64,000 nt of DNA from an uncultured Lachnospiraceae bacterium (GTDB taxonomy: Bacteria > Bacillota > Clostridia > Lachnospirales > Lachnospiraceae), in assembly GCA_947631685.1 (NCBI GenBank), contig CANRMI010000005.1, positions 1-64,000 on the forward strand, in the 5' to 3' direction. A model generated the notes under the pieces. That model was not told where the DNA came from. It was given only the letters and a program-made list of their open reading frames with translations, and did not search any database. The stretch's first letter is position 1, and each line of letters begins with the position of its first letter. The position numbers and the translations under genes are program-made. This document shows positions 23,718 to 32,710 of the stretch, piece after piece.

Positions 23718-24782
23718 ATGGATAACAAAATTTCTGTGATTATTCCTATTTATAATGTTGAGCCATATCTTCGGCAGTGTGTAGACAGTGTTATTAAACA
23801 GACCTACTCAAATTTGGAAATTCTTCTGATTGATGACGGATCGCCGGATCATTGCGGAGCGATTTGCGATGATTATGCGCAAAAAGATTCACGAATCAAG
23901 GTGATTCATAAGGAAAATGCTGGTGTTCATGCGGCATGGAACGATGGAATGAAGATGGCTACGGGGGAGTGGATAGCTTTTGTAGATTCAGATGATTGGT
24001 TAGATTTGGATTTTTTCAAAAGGCTTTCAAAGGCACCACAAATTGACGTGGCGGATGTGGTTATGTCTGGTGGGTATTATTGGGAGGAAGAGAGAGGTCA
24101 GTTTATTCGATGGATTTTTTTGGAAGCGTTGATTGCGGAAACGCAGGAAGAAAGAGAAAACCTTATAATTTGTGCACTAAATCGTCCTCTTAATCCAAAA
24201 ACAAAAGGTGCAGCAAGTTACTTATGGGGAAAACTCTATCGTAATTCTTTTATTAAAGCAGGGAAATTTTGTTTCGATACGAACATTCGTACCGGCATGA
24301 TGGGAGATTTGCTTTTTAACTGGGACGTGTATGCGAAAGCGGCAGTTGTTGTGTGCACACATGATTGTGGTTATCATTATAGAGTAACAGGCACATCCGG
24401 AACTTTTAAATTTGATCCAAATAGGGCTAATTCGCAGGAGTATATAGAAAAATTGTTTTATGATCGAGTGAATGTTCTGGAAACTTCTGAGAAATTGCAA
24501 AAAGCAGTGGAATCTCGTTGCTTGCGGGATATTGTGCACAACTTGCAACGCTGTTATTTTCATCCGAAAAATACGGCGAGTAGTAAGGAAATCGCTAATG
24601 GCATTCGAGAGATGAAGCAGATGCCATATTATAGGGCGGCGATACATTCCACAGATAATCCCTACAATAATATAAAACTAAGAGCTTTTCAAATTGCATT
24701 GCGGCTACCTTGGGTGTGGCCGTTGCGGGTAATGGTGGCAGTCTGGAATATGGTGGATAAACGAGAAACAAGTACAGTATGA
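23718..24782 (+). CDS. Family 2 glycosyltransferase
   Basis: 354 residues with the GT-A core: ISVIIPIYNVEPYLRQCVDS, LLIDDGSPDHCG, HKENAGVHAAWNDG and the metal-binding VDSDDWLD. It is a close paralogue of the protein at 30102-31148, with the same length and the same C-terminal pattern ending in a PLRVMVAVWNM-like tail. Loaded donor is unknown. It is the first gene of the cassette between the two Rpn elements and follows a terminator, so its expression depends on read-through or an unseen promoter. Confidence 0.92.
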   Translation: MDNKISVIIPIYNVEPYLRQCVDSVIKQTYSNLEILLIDDGSPDHCGAICDDYAQKDSRIKVIHKENAGVHAAWNDGMKMATGEWIAFVDSDDWLDLDFFKRLSKAPQIDVADVVMSGGYYWEEERGQFIRWIFLEALIAETQEERENLIICALNRPLNPKTKGAASYLWGKLYRNSFIKAGKFCFDTNIRTGMMGDLLFNWDVYAKAAVVVCTHDCGYHYRVTGTSGTFKFDPNRANSQEYIEKLFYDRVNVLETSEKLQKAVESRCLRDIVHNLQRCYFHPKNTASSKEIANGIREMKQMPYYRAAIHSTDNPYNNIKLRAFQIALRLPWVWPLRVMVAVWNMVDKRETSTV

Positions 24783-24800
24783 AAGGCAGGAGTGAGAGTT

Positions 24801-25673
24801 TTGCAAGGATATTATGAAATGCGAGAATATGTTAAAGGTCTGCTTAAAAAGTATGGCTTGTTGGATTTAGCTGCAACGTTTTATCATAGTAGGTGGGTGA
24901 TGCGGAGGATAAAGAATCATTTCTGGATGCAAAAAAGAAAAAAGGGTTATCTTGATCCTCAATTTGCAGAATTGAAAAAATATGAAAACATCCATGAAGG
25001 AGAGAGGTGTTTCATTATTTGTACAGGTCCAAGTTTAACGTTGAATGATGTGGAAAAATTGAAAGATGAATATACTTTTTCTATGAATTCTATTATAAAA
25101 CTATATCCGCAGACGGATTGGAGACCAACGTATTATGTTATTGAGGACATTGATGTCTATATGAAATTGGAAAATGACTTGAACCAATGTCAACCAAAAC
25201 CGTTCTTTATTTCAGATTGGTTGGCTGAACGAGTGGAACTAATGAGTGAAACTATTCTGTTTCCTTATGACATGTTAAATCATTTCACGGTCGGTTTTCA
25301 TTGGAAACCTAAATACTGTTTTTCTGAAAACGCATATGCGGTACTGTATCATGGTTATACGGTTACGTATCTTATTATGCAATTAGCTGTATATATGGGG
25401 TTTAAAGAGATATATCTTTTGGGTTGTGATTGCAATTATAATGGAGATAAAAAGCATTTCATCAATTATGAGGCGTCGAACATATCCAGACCACCAGATA
25501 TTCATGAAAAGATGCTTTTAGCATACAAAAAAGCTAAAGAGTATTCAGATGCACATGGAATTAAGATTTATAATGCCACTCGTGGTGGAAAGTTAGAAGT
25601 ATTTGAACGAGTGTGCTTTGATGAACTTTTTCATAATTGTACAAAGAGGAGCGGAACCAATGAATCAGTATAA
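24801..25673 (+). CDS. MptE-like/DUF115-type protein, possible glycosyltransferase
   Basis: About 290 residues. The start is taken at TTG 24801, eight bases after AGGAG; GTG 24792 overlaps that site. Near residue 65 is the nucleotide-binding segment CFIICTGPSLTLNDVEKL, then TDWRPTYYVIED and EIYLLGCDCNYNGDKKHF. This pattern is shared by MptE-like (DUF115) proteins and recalls the GPSL segment of family 42 sialyltransferases. With a CMP-sugar synthetase encoded next (14-base overlap), I infer a transferase that uses that CMP-sugar. The family assignment is from memory of motifs and is moderate. Confidence 0.65.
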   Translation: MQGYYEMREYVKGLLKKYGLLDLAATFYHSRWVMRRIKNHFWMQKRKKGYLDPQFAELKKYENIHEGERCFIICTGPSLTLNDVEKLKDEYTFSMNSIIKLYPQTDWRPTYYVIEDIDVYMKLENDLNQCQPKPFFISDWLAERVELMSETILFPYDMLNHFTVGFHWKPKYCFSENAYAVLYHGYTVTYLIMQLAVYMGFKEIYLLGCDCNYNGDKKHFINYEASNISRPPDIHEKMLLAYKKAKEYSDAHGIKIYNATRGGKLEVFERVCFDELFHNCTKRSGTNESV

Positions 25674-26367
25674 GCTTGTTGCTATGATTCCTGCAAGATT
25701 GGGATCAAAGAGAATTTCCAAAAAAAATATCAGATATATGCTGGATAAACCGCTTATTCAGTATCCGATTGATTTGGCATTGGGTAATAAAAGATTTGAT
25801 AGCGTATGGATAAATACAGAAAGTGACGAGTTGGGGCATGCTTGTGAAAAAATGGGAGTGCGTTTTCATAAACGACCGTCAGAACTTGCAACAGACAGTG
25901 CCACCAATCGAGATTTTACATATGAGTTTTTGAAAAAACACCCCTGTGATTATGTAATAATGATTAATTCAACATCACCGGTATTAAGGGAAGAAACTGT
26001 TAATCATTTTTTGGATTTTATATGTGAGAATGATTTTGATACAGTGATGTCTGTTATTTCGATTAAGGCAGAAGCGTTTTATATGGGTAGAAAAATCAAT
26101 TTCACAGGAAAAGATAAGATTCCTTCTCAAATGATAGAACCGATTGAATATATTGTATGGGCTTTAACAGCATGGAAGCGTGATACTTTTATTCATTTGC
26201 AGGAGAGTGGACAATGTCCCGTATTTGGTGGGAAACTTGGGTGTTTTGAGATTCCAAAAGATGAAGCGGCAGATTTAGACACGGAGGAAGATTGGAATAT
26301 TGCGGAAGCCGCTTTGTTTGCAAGACAAAATAGTCAGAGGTTTACCGCAAAGTATTTACAGATTTAA
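25660..26367 (+). CDS. Acylneuraminate-type CMP-sugar cytidylyltransferase
   Basis: 235 residues from ATG 25660, with AGAGGAG upstream. The CTP-binding start is MIPARLGSKRISKKNIRYM, followed by VWINTESDELG, NSTSPVLREET and the C-terminal KDEAADLDTEEDW acidic motif of NeuA/KdsB-like enzymes. It activates an ulosonic acid (sialic acid, Kdo or a relative) with CMP. No NeuB, NeuC, KdsA or KdsD homologue is in the window; instead an aldolase and a HAD phosphatase follow, which may make the substrate. Confidence 0.9.
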   Translation: MNQYKLVAMIPARLGSKRISKKNIRYMLDKPLIQYPIDLALGNKRFDSVWINTESDELGHACEKMGVRFHKRPSELATDSATNRDFTYEFLKKHPCDYVIMINSTSPVLREETVNHFLDFICENDFDTVMSVISIKAEAFYMGRKINFTGKDKIPSQMIEPIEYIVWALTAWKRDTFIHLQESGQCPVFGGKLGCFEIPKDEAADLDTEEDWNIAEAALFARQNSQRFTAKYLQI

Positions 26368-26404
26368 GAATGAAATACATATGTAATGGAGAGTGAAGAG
26401 TACA

Positions 26405-28003
26405 GTGAATATACAACTTTTGGACTGTACATTGCGAGACGGCGGATATGTGAATGATTGGAAGTTTGGACGGAGCACAGCGGTTTGCATTCTGGAACGG
26501 CTGATTGAAGCCAATGTGGATGTAATAGAAGTTGGTTTTATTGATGACCGTCGGCAATTTGATCCGGATCGTACTATTCAGCCCGATACATATAGCTTTA
26601 ATCGGTTATTGTCCGGTGTACAACGGAGAAATTCTATGCTGGTAGGTATGATCGATTATGGGACATGCTCTTTGGAACATATTTTACCGTGCAGTGAATG
26701 TGTTTTAGATGGCATTCGTCTTATATTCAAGCAACCGAAAATGAGAGAAGCCGTTTCGTTTGGGCGGGAACTGCTGAAGCTGGGATATAAAGTATTTTTA
26801 CAAATGGTATCCATTACAACATACTCAGACAGAGATATGTTGGATTTTATTGATCTTGTCAATGAGCAGCCACCATATGCGGTCTCAATGGTTGATACAT
26901 ATGGACTTCTTCACAAGGAGGAACTTCTGCATTACTTTCATCTTCTCGACAGAAACCTTGGACCGGAGATTCGCATCGGTTACCACTCGCATAACAATTT
27001 TCAGTTAGCTTATGCGAATACTTGTGAGGTGGTTAAACGCAAGTCTCAGCACAATATTCTTGTGGACGGCACACTGTACGGAATGGGTAAGAGCGCTGGT
27101 AATGCTCCATTAGAATTGCTGGCGATGTATCTTAACGAGAATTATGGAAAGCAGTATGACATAGGGCAGATTCTTGAAGCGATAGATACCAATATTCTTC
27201 GTATTTATCATCAAAAATACTGGGGATATAATTTATTGTATTTTCTGGCAGCTTCAAATGATTGTCACCCGAATTACATTGATTATTTGCTGAATAAAAA
27301 AACATTGTCAGTGAAGGCTGTAAATGAGATTGTGAAGAGTATTCCTACAGGATTGAAGTTGAACTACTGTCAGGAATGTGTTGAGCAGCTTTATATAGAA
27401 TATCAAAAGAAAACGATAAACAAAGGGCGGTCTATCCAAGAGTTTGTGGCGGGAAAGAGTCTGTTGCTCGTCGGACCGGGAAAAACATTACTAACCCATC
27501 GGGAAAAAATAGAGGCGTATATACAGGATATACGTCCGAAAATCATATCACTAAATTTTGTGCCCGAAAAAATAAAGACAGATGCAGTATTTATCAGTAA
27601 TGCCAAACGATATAATACGCTTTTGACGGATTTTAAACGTGTTGAGGATGGAGAACTCATTATTGCAACGTCCAACATAACCTCTGTGGGAAAACCGTTT
27701 GATTATGTGCTGGACTATGCAAGTCTTTTGGATAGCGAGCGGATTATAGAGGATAATGCATTGACCATGTTCTTAAATGCACTGAAAAACTGCGAGCCAA
27801 AGTCTGTTGTGTTGGCAGGATTTGACGGATTTGGTTCTCGTGTCAATGAAAGCTACTATGACGACGGTATGGAATTGTCAACAAATTATGATCGGCTTGC
27901 AGAAGTCAATGCGGCCATTGCTAAGCGTATGCCAGAGTACAAAGCGAAAATTAATCTGTCGTTTTTGACGCCTTCGCTTTATGAGAATGGAGACAAGCTA
28001 TGA
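26405..28003 (+). CDS. DRE-TIM aldolase fused to a Rossmann-like C-terminal domain
   Basis: About 532 residues from GTG 26405. The N-terminal 300 are an HMGL-like TIM barrel: LLDCTLRDGGYVNDW (metal and catalytic Arg/Asp), VGFIDDRR, VDTYGLL and GYHSHNN (metal His pair), closest to 4-hydroxy-2-oxovalerate aldolases. The C-terminal part (about 335-532) has a nucleotide-fold start, SLLLVGPGKTLLTHREKI, and AGFDGFG; it resembles the MptE-like protein at 24801-25673. A pyruvate aldolase could join pyruvate to a sugar aldehyde to give a 3-deoxy-2-ulosonic acid for CMP activation. That reaction is inferred. The stop overlaps the HAD gene. Confidence 0.82.
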   Translation: MNIQLLDCTLRDGGYVNDWKFGRSTAVCILERLIEANVDVIEVGFIDDRRQFDPDRTIQPDTYSFNRLLSGVQRRNSMLVGMIDYGTCSLEHILPCSECVLDGIRLIFKQPKMREAVSFGRELLKLGYKVFLQMVSITTYSDRDMLDFIDLVNEQPPYAVSMVDTYGLLHKEELLHYFHLLDRNLGPEIRIGYHSHNNFQLAYANTCEVVKRKSQHNILVDGTLYGMGKSAGNAPLELLAMYLNENYGKQYDIGQILEAIDTNILRIYHQKYWGYNLLYFLAASNDCHPNYIDYLLNKKTLSVKAVNEIVKSIPTGLKLNYCQECVEQLYIEYQKKTINKGRSIQEFVAGKSLLLVGPGKTLLTHREKIEAYIQDIRPKIISLNFVPEKIKTDAVFISNAKRYNTLLTDFKRVEDGELIIATSNITSVGKPFDYVLDYASLLDSERIIEDNALTMFLNALKNCEPKSVVLAGFDGFGSRVNESYYDDGMELSTNYDRLAEVNAAIAKRMPEYKAKINLSFLTPSLYENGDKL

Positions 28004-28644
28004 ACTATCAGGCAGTCTTTTTTGACTTGGATGGCACATTGATGGATACATCCAGAGGGATTATACATGCCATTGACTATGTGATTGAAAAATTTCATCT
28101 TGCTGCGCTTACGGAGGATGAGCAGAGAAGTTTTATTGGCCCGCCCATTCAGAATTCTTTTCAGGGTCACTACGGTCTGACTGGGGATCAGTCTAGAGAG
28201 TTGGCAGCGGTATGGCGGAATGTATACAAAGATAAGTTCCTTTTGGAAGCTATGCCTTATGAGGGTATCTATGATGTTCTGTGCTTGTGCCGAGAGCATG
28301 GAATAAAAACAGGTGTGGCGACCAATAAGCGAGAGGATTATGCTCGAGAGCTTTTGGATCATTTCCATTTTACGACACTGCTGGATTGTATTGTCGGTAC
28401 GGATTTTGCAGGGAGACTGACAAAGCCGGATCTGATTCATATCTGCATGGATAAAACCGGTGTGACGGATAGCAAGCAGTGTATCATGGTGGGAGATACC
28501 GAGGGTGATTGGGAAGCTGCCCAAAAAGCGGGCGTAAGATTTTTGGGTGTTTCATATGGATTTGGGTTTAAAGTATTCGATACAGGAGAAGAGTTTGAGA
28601 TAGTTAAGTGTTGTAATGAAATCATAAAACGAATATGTAGTTAG
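28000..28644 (+). CDS. HAD-superfamily phosphatase (phosphoglycolate phosphatase-like)
   Basis: 214 residues with HAD motifs in order: FFDLDGTLMDTSRG (nucleophile and general acid Asp), VATNKRE, KPDLI (Lys) and MVGDTEGDWEAA (metal Asp). The cap is the small helical C1 type. It overlaps the aldolase gene by four bases, so the two proteins are made together; the simplest reading is dephosphorylation of a phosphorylated ulosonic acid before CMP transfer. A general housekeeping phosphatase captured in the locus is the alternative. Confidence 0.9.
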   Translation: MNYQAVFFDLDGTLMDTSRGIIHAIDYVIEKFHLAALTEDEQRSFIGPPIQNSFQGHYGLTGDQSRELAAVWRNVYKDKFLLEAMPYEGIYDVLCLCREHGIKTGVATNKREDYARELLDHFHFTTLLDCIVGTDFAGRLTKPDLIHICMDKTGVTDSKQCIMVGDTEGDWEAAQKAGVRFLGVSYGFGFKVFDTGEEFEIVKCCNEIIKRICS

Positions 28645-28663
28645 ATATAAAACGGAGATGAGT

Positions 28664-30007
28664 ATGAAGAAGATAAGCGTAGAGTATTTGCTATATTTTT
28701 TGCTGGTTTTTTTATCAATTTTTAATGATAGCTATTTTTCAAGGTGGTTTGGTTATTTTGGAAGACCAATACTTTCTGTTTTTTTGCCGGTGTTAGTCAT
28801 TGTCGCGTTGGTGCTTGGTATAAAATTTAAGATTGACAAGACGGCTAGGACATTGTTAAAACTGTTGGCATTGCTGGCTGCTATCAATTTTTTTAGCGAT
28901 ACAATTTACATGATATTATCGGATTCAGGGCGTATTGGTAATGATTACATTGTCGTTAAATCAATAAATTCGTTAATTGCATTTTTGTATATTCCAGTTT
29001 ACTATATCTTGTTATATACACTAATGGAAAAGATACCTAAAAGAAAAATTTGTATACCGTTTATTATTGCCTTCTTTTTCCTTTTTTTTGTTTTAATAGT
29101 TGAGTTGGCAACAGTGCCGACGGCATGGCCGATTTTTCATTATAATAATAGTGGTTCATTTGATACATCAAGATATTACAGCAGAGTCCGCTTGACAACA
29201 ACCGAGGCTTCGTTGACAGTTCCTATGATTATAACATATGGCGTGATTACTCTTTGGCACTATAAGCATGAAAATAACAAGATCATGGTTATCGTTTCAT
29301 CACTCCTGCTTGTATGTTTTGCCATCACATCGACAGCCAGAACTTTTATTGTTTTTTTTGCAATAGTGCTGGTGTTTTCCCTAGGAAAGTATTTAATCAA
29401 GCGGAAAAGAACAGGCAGAGGATACGTTCTTTTCGGGGGTGTCTTATTGAGCTTGCCCGTAGCGGTGATTGTGGGTGTGCTCTACGTTTATACAGAGATT
29501 TTCACAAAATATCTGGGCTCTTTGGCAATCAGAGTAACATCACTTATAGCGGGAATTGTGCACATGCTAATATATCCCTTTGGTATGGGAAATTCCGTTT
29601 CCGTGTTGACTATGCAAAACATACTTGAAAATGTTGTTGATTGGTTTGCTACAAACAGCTTCAGTAGTTTGTGGAATTATTGGGATGTCAGGCAAGTCCT
29701 TCTGAATCCTGAAAGCATATCGACATATGGAATATTGACATATGGAATTTATTGGGGCATGGTTGGGATTGTGTTATTATATATTGCTTTTGTTAGGATA
29801 TATAAACAATATAAGATATCCTTTAACTATAGTCCGGTCGTAGGTGTTGTATTTTGGGGATATGTGGGAATCATGACTTTAACTGTGCCTATGGATAATT
29901 GTTTTTCATTTTGGGCTTTTTTGGTATTTATCAGCATATTGAGCAGAGAAGGTACAGAAAGAACTTGCGATACAACACAGAAACATATCCCTAGTAGGAA
30001 AATATGA
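28664..30007 (+). CDS. Wzy-type polysaccharide polymerase (O-antigen polymerase-like)
   Basis: About 447 residues with roughly ten to twelve membrane helices and a large extracellular loop before the last helices (about residues 295-360). Sequence similarity within this class is low, so the call rests on topology and on being the only such protein in a locus that also has Wzx, Wzz and an initiating transferase. It would polymerise flipped repeat units on the outer face. ATG 28664 is preferred because GGAG ends directly before ATG 28658. Strongly AT-rich. Confidence 0.78.
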   Translation: MKKISVEYLLYFLLVFLSIFNDSYFSRWFGYFGRPILSVFLPVLVIVALVLGIKFKIDKTARTLLKLLALLAAINFFSDTIYMILSDSGRIGNDYIVVKSINSLIAFLYIPVYYILLYTLMEKIPKRKICIPFIIAFFFLFFVLIVELATVPTAWPIFHYNNSGSFDTSRYYSRVRLTTTEASLTVPMIITYGVITLWHYKHENNKIMVIVSSLLLVCFAITSTARTFIVFFAIVLVFSLGKYLIKRKRTGRGYVLFGGVLLSLPVAVIVGVLYVYTEIFTKYLGSLAIRVTSLIAGIVHMLIYPFGMGNSVSVLTMQNILENVVDWFATNSFSSLWNYWDVRQVLLNPESISTYGILTYGIYWGMVGIVLLYIAFVRIYKQYKISFNYSPVVGVVFWGYVGIMTLTVPMDNCFSFWAFLVFISILSREGTERTCDTTQKHIPSRKI

Positions 30008-30101
30008 GTTGTTTTTCATAACACAGATAAGCGTCTGGTAAGGCCATGTATCATGTAAGTATAACAGATTTTTTAAATTGGTGAAAGAAAGGTATGCGAT
30101 T

Positions 30102-31148
30102 ATGGAACACATAGCTACACCGAAAATCAGTGTTATTATCCCTATTTATAATGTAGAATTATATCTCCGACAATGTCTGGATAGCGTTGTCAATCAGACT
30201 TACCGCAACTTGGAAATCATACTGATTGATGACGGTTCACCGGATAATTGTGGGAAAATTTGTGATGAATATGCCGCAAAAGATAGCAGGGTTATTGTTA
30301 TACATAAGGAAAATGGTGGATTATCAGCCGCTCGTAATGATGGGATTGCAAAAGCAACAGGTTATTGGATCACTTTTGTAGATTCGGATGACTGGTGCGA
30401 ACTGGATTACTATGAGAGTATTATTTCCCAAATCTGCGATGATACATCAGATGTTATTTGCGCAGGGGGGCATATCCTTGAACTCCAAAGTGGAAACAAA
30501 GTAGTGTATTCAATTAAAAATGATTTTTGCTTTTGCGATAGCAATAGTAAAGAAAAGTTGCAGACAATGGTCTTGGCTTTTAAAAATGGCTACGCTAGCT
30601 TAGCTGCACCATGGGATAAACTTTACCGTACAGGTTTTATCAGAAAAAAAAGACTGCTTTTTGATTTGTTGTCTAAAGCATGGGAAGACATATGGTTCAA
30701 TTTTCAAATCTTCCAAAAGGCTGAGAAAGTGGAAGGACATTACGCAATCGGGTATCATTATCGAATAAGGCCCATGTCGATTATGCAGAGTTTTAATCCA
30801 AAACGCCCTGAAATTAATTATCACTTTGTATGTAATTTGCAGGATTATGCAAAGAAAAATAAGGCAAGTGATTCAATATATAAAGCGATTCATGCAAGAA
30901 CAATAAGTTTAATTAAGAACACGTTAGACCTTTATTATTTTAATCCTAAAAACGACAAAACAGTTCATGAAGTGTTAGTTGAATTAAAACAAATGACAAT
31001 GTGGCCCTATTATTATGAGGCAATAAATGAAAAAAAGAATCCATATATTTCTAGGAGACAAAAATTATTAAAGTGGTTATTGAAATTACCGTCAATGTGG
31101 CCTCTTAAAATATCATATAATGTGGAAAAACAATTGGGAGAGAAATAA
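30102..31148 (+). CDS. Family 2 glycosyltransferase
   Basis: 348 residues from ATG 30102, with AAGAAAGG nine bases upstream; TTG 30078 would be an unlikely start. GT-A motifs are ISVIIPIYNVELYLRQCLDS, LIDDGSPDNCG, GLSAARNDG and VDSDDW. It is a paralogue of 23718-24782 but retains the usual GGLSAARN segment where the other has AGVHAAWN, so the two probably use different substrates. Located between the polymerase and flippase genes. Confidence 0.92.
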   Translation: MEHIATPKISVIIPIYNVELYLRQCLDSVVNQTYRNLEIILIDDGSPDNCGKICDEYAAKDSRVIVIHKENGGLSAARNDGIAKATGYWITFVDSDDWCELDYYESIISQICDDTSDVICAGGHILELQSGNKVVYSIKNDFCFCDSNSKEKLQTMVLAFKNGYASLAAPWDKLYRTGFIRKKRLLFDLLSKAWEDIWFNFQIFQKAEKVEGHYAIGYHYRIRPMSIMQSFNPKRPEINYHFVCNLQDYAKKNKASDSIYKAIHARTISLIKNTLDLYYFNPKNDKTVHEVLVELKQMTMWPYYYEAINEKKNPYISRRQKLLKWLLKLPSMWPLKISYNVEKQLGEK

Positions 31149-31149
31149 T

Positions 31150-32619
31150 ATGGCAAGAGAAAAATCCCTGTTGCAAAATTATATATTTAATTTGATAAAA
31201 ACATTAAATAGCATCCTTTTCCCAATCATTACATTTACCTATTCTGCACGCATTTTAGGTGTGGTTGGTGTGGGAAAAATCAATTTTGCCAAATCGATTA
31301 TCTCATATTTTACACTAATTGCTATGCTTGGAATGAACTATTACGGTACACGTGAGGTGGCCAAGCGACGCGATGATCGGGAAAAACTCAGTAAATTTTG
31401 CGTGGAGATGCTCATCATAAATGGATGTACGACACTATTGGCTTACGTTTTGTTGGCAGTGGTAATGATTCTGGTGTTGCCTCTGCGAGAATATGGGACG
31501 TTGCTTATGATTTGCAGTGCATCAATCGTCTTACAGGGTATGGGAATGGAGTGGCTATACCAAGGTCTGGAAGAATACCGTTACATCGCGTTGCGTTCTG
31601 TATTTTTTCAGGTCGGCGCACTGATTGCCATGCTTTTTTGGGTACGAGATGAAAGTGATGTAATCCCATATACTATTATTACGGTTATGGCCTCTCACGG
31701 TTCCTATATATTGAACTTTATCAATGCACGAGAATATATTTATTTGAATAGAAACATTCACTATGAAGTCGGAAAACATTTGAAACCGTTGCTCTGGCTT
31801 TTTGCCATGGCAGTCTCTATTGAGTTGTATACGGTCCTAGATACTACCATGCTGGGATTTAGTAAAGGAGATAGCGCTGTTGGCTTATATACTGCTGCAA
31901 TAAAAGTGGAACGAATGATTAATACCTTAATTTTCTCTATTAATGTGGTATTGATGCCACGGCTCTCCTTTTATATCGGTCGGAGTGAAATGAAGAAGAC
32001 GACCGAACTTATAAAAATCGCCTATAATTATGTTTTTTTGTTGTCTATCCCGGCAGCAATAGGGTTATTTATGCTTAGTGATGATATCATCTTTCTGTTT
32101 AGCGGCAGCAAATTTGTTATTGCAAGTCAGGCTATGAAAATTATGACACCTATCGTGATTCTAATTCCATTCAGTGTGATAACCAATCAACAGACGTTGA
32201 TTCCGATGGGAAAGGAGAAATTGATTTTGATATCGACATGCGTTGGAGCTATAACAAATTTTACGCTTAATAGCATACTTATTCCACGATATGCGCAAAA
32301 TGGTGCGGCGGTAGGAACGGTTTTGGCAGAGGCAGCGGTCGCAGTCGTATGTATGTTTAATGTGCGAAGATATTTTGATATAAAGGACATTTTTAGAACA
32401 ATTTGGCAGTATTTCATTGCGGCACTTCCTATTCCGGTGATTGTTATTATGATTAGCAGATGGAAATTGCACTATGTTATAAATATGGTTTGTGTGATTA
32501 TTATTTCGGCTATAGCATACTTTGTGATTTTAATGTTGATTGGAAATCCATATATAAGGGAAGTATTTGCTGCTATTCATGATAGAGTTGCAAAGAGGAA
32601 GGAGCAGTCTCGTCAATGA
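31150..32619 (+). CDS. Wzx-type oligosaccharide flippase
   Basis: 489 residues from ATG 31150, with GGAGAG upstream. About fourteen membrane helices of the MOP/polysaccharide transporter fold; typical segments are the N-terminal NYIFNLIKTLNSILFPIITF, GMEWLYQGLEEYRYI and MGKEKLILIS. It moves the lipid-linked repeat unit to the outer leaflet for Wzy. The start follows immediately on the glycosyltransferase stop. AT-rich like its neighbours. Confidence 0.93.
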   Translation: MAREKSLLQNYIFNLIKTLNSILFPIITFTYSARILGVVGVGKINFAKSIISYFTLIAMLGMNYYGTREVAKRRDDREKLSKFCVEMLIINGCTTLLAYVLLAVVMILVLPLREYGTLLMICSASIVLQGMGMEWLYQGLEEYRYIALRSVFFQVGALIAMLFWVRDESDVIPYTIITVMASHGSYILNFINAREYIYLNRNIHYEVGKHLKPLLWLFAMAVSIELYTVLDTTMLGFSKGDSAVGLYTAAIKVERMINTLIFSINVVLMPRLSFYIGRSEMKKTTELIKIAYNYVFLLSIPAAIGLFMLSDDIIFLFSGSKFVIASQAMKIMTPIVILIPFSVITNQQTLIPMGKEKLILISTCVGAITNFTLNSILIPRYAQNGAAVGTVLAEAAVAVVCMFNVRRYFDIKDIFRTIWQYFIAALPIPVIVIMISRWKLHYVINMVCVIIISAIAYFVILMLIGNPYIREVFAAIHDRVAKRKEQSRQ

Positions 32620-32710
32620 TATGCCTTTATTGCTTTTTTTGAGAAATAAATTGGTTGGTATTCAATCATATATTAGGTATTTGGAATTTGCTTTGTAGGA
32701 GGATAATAAC

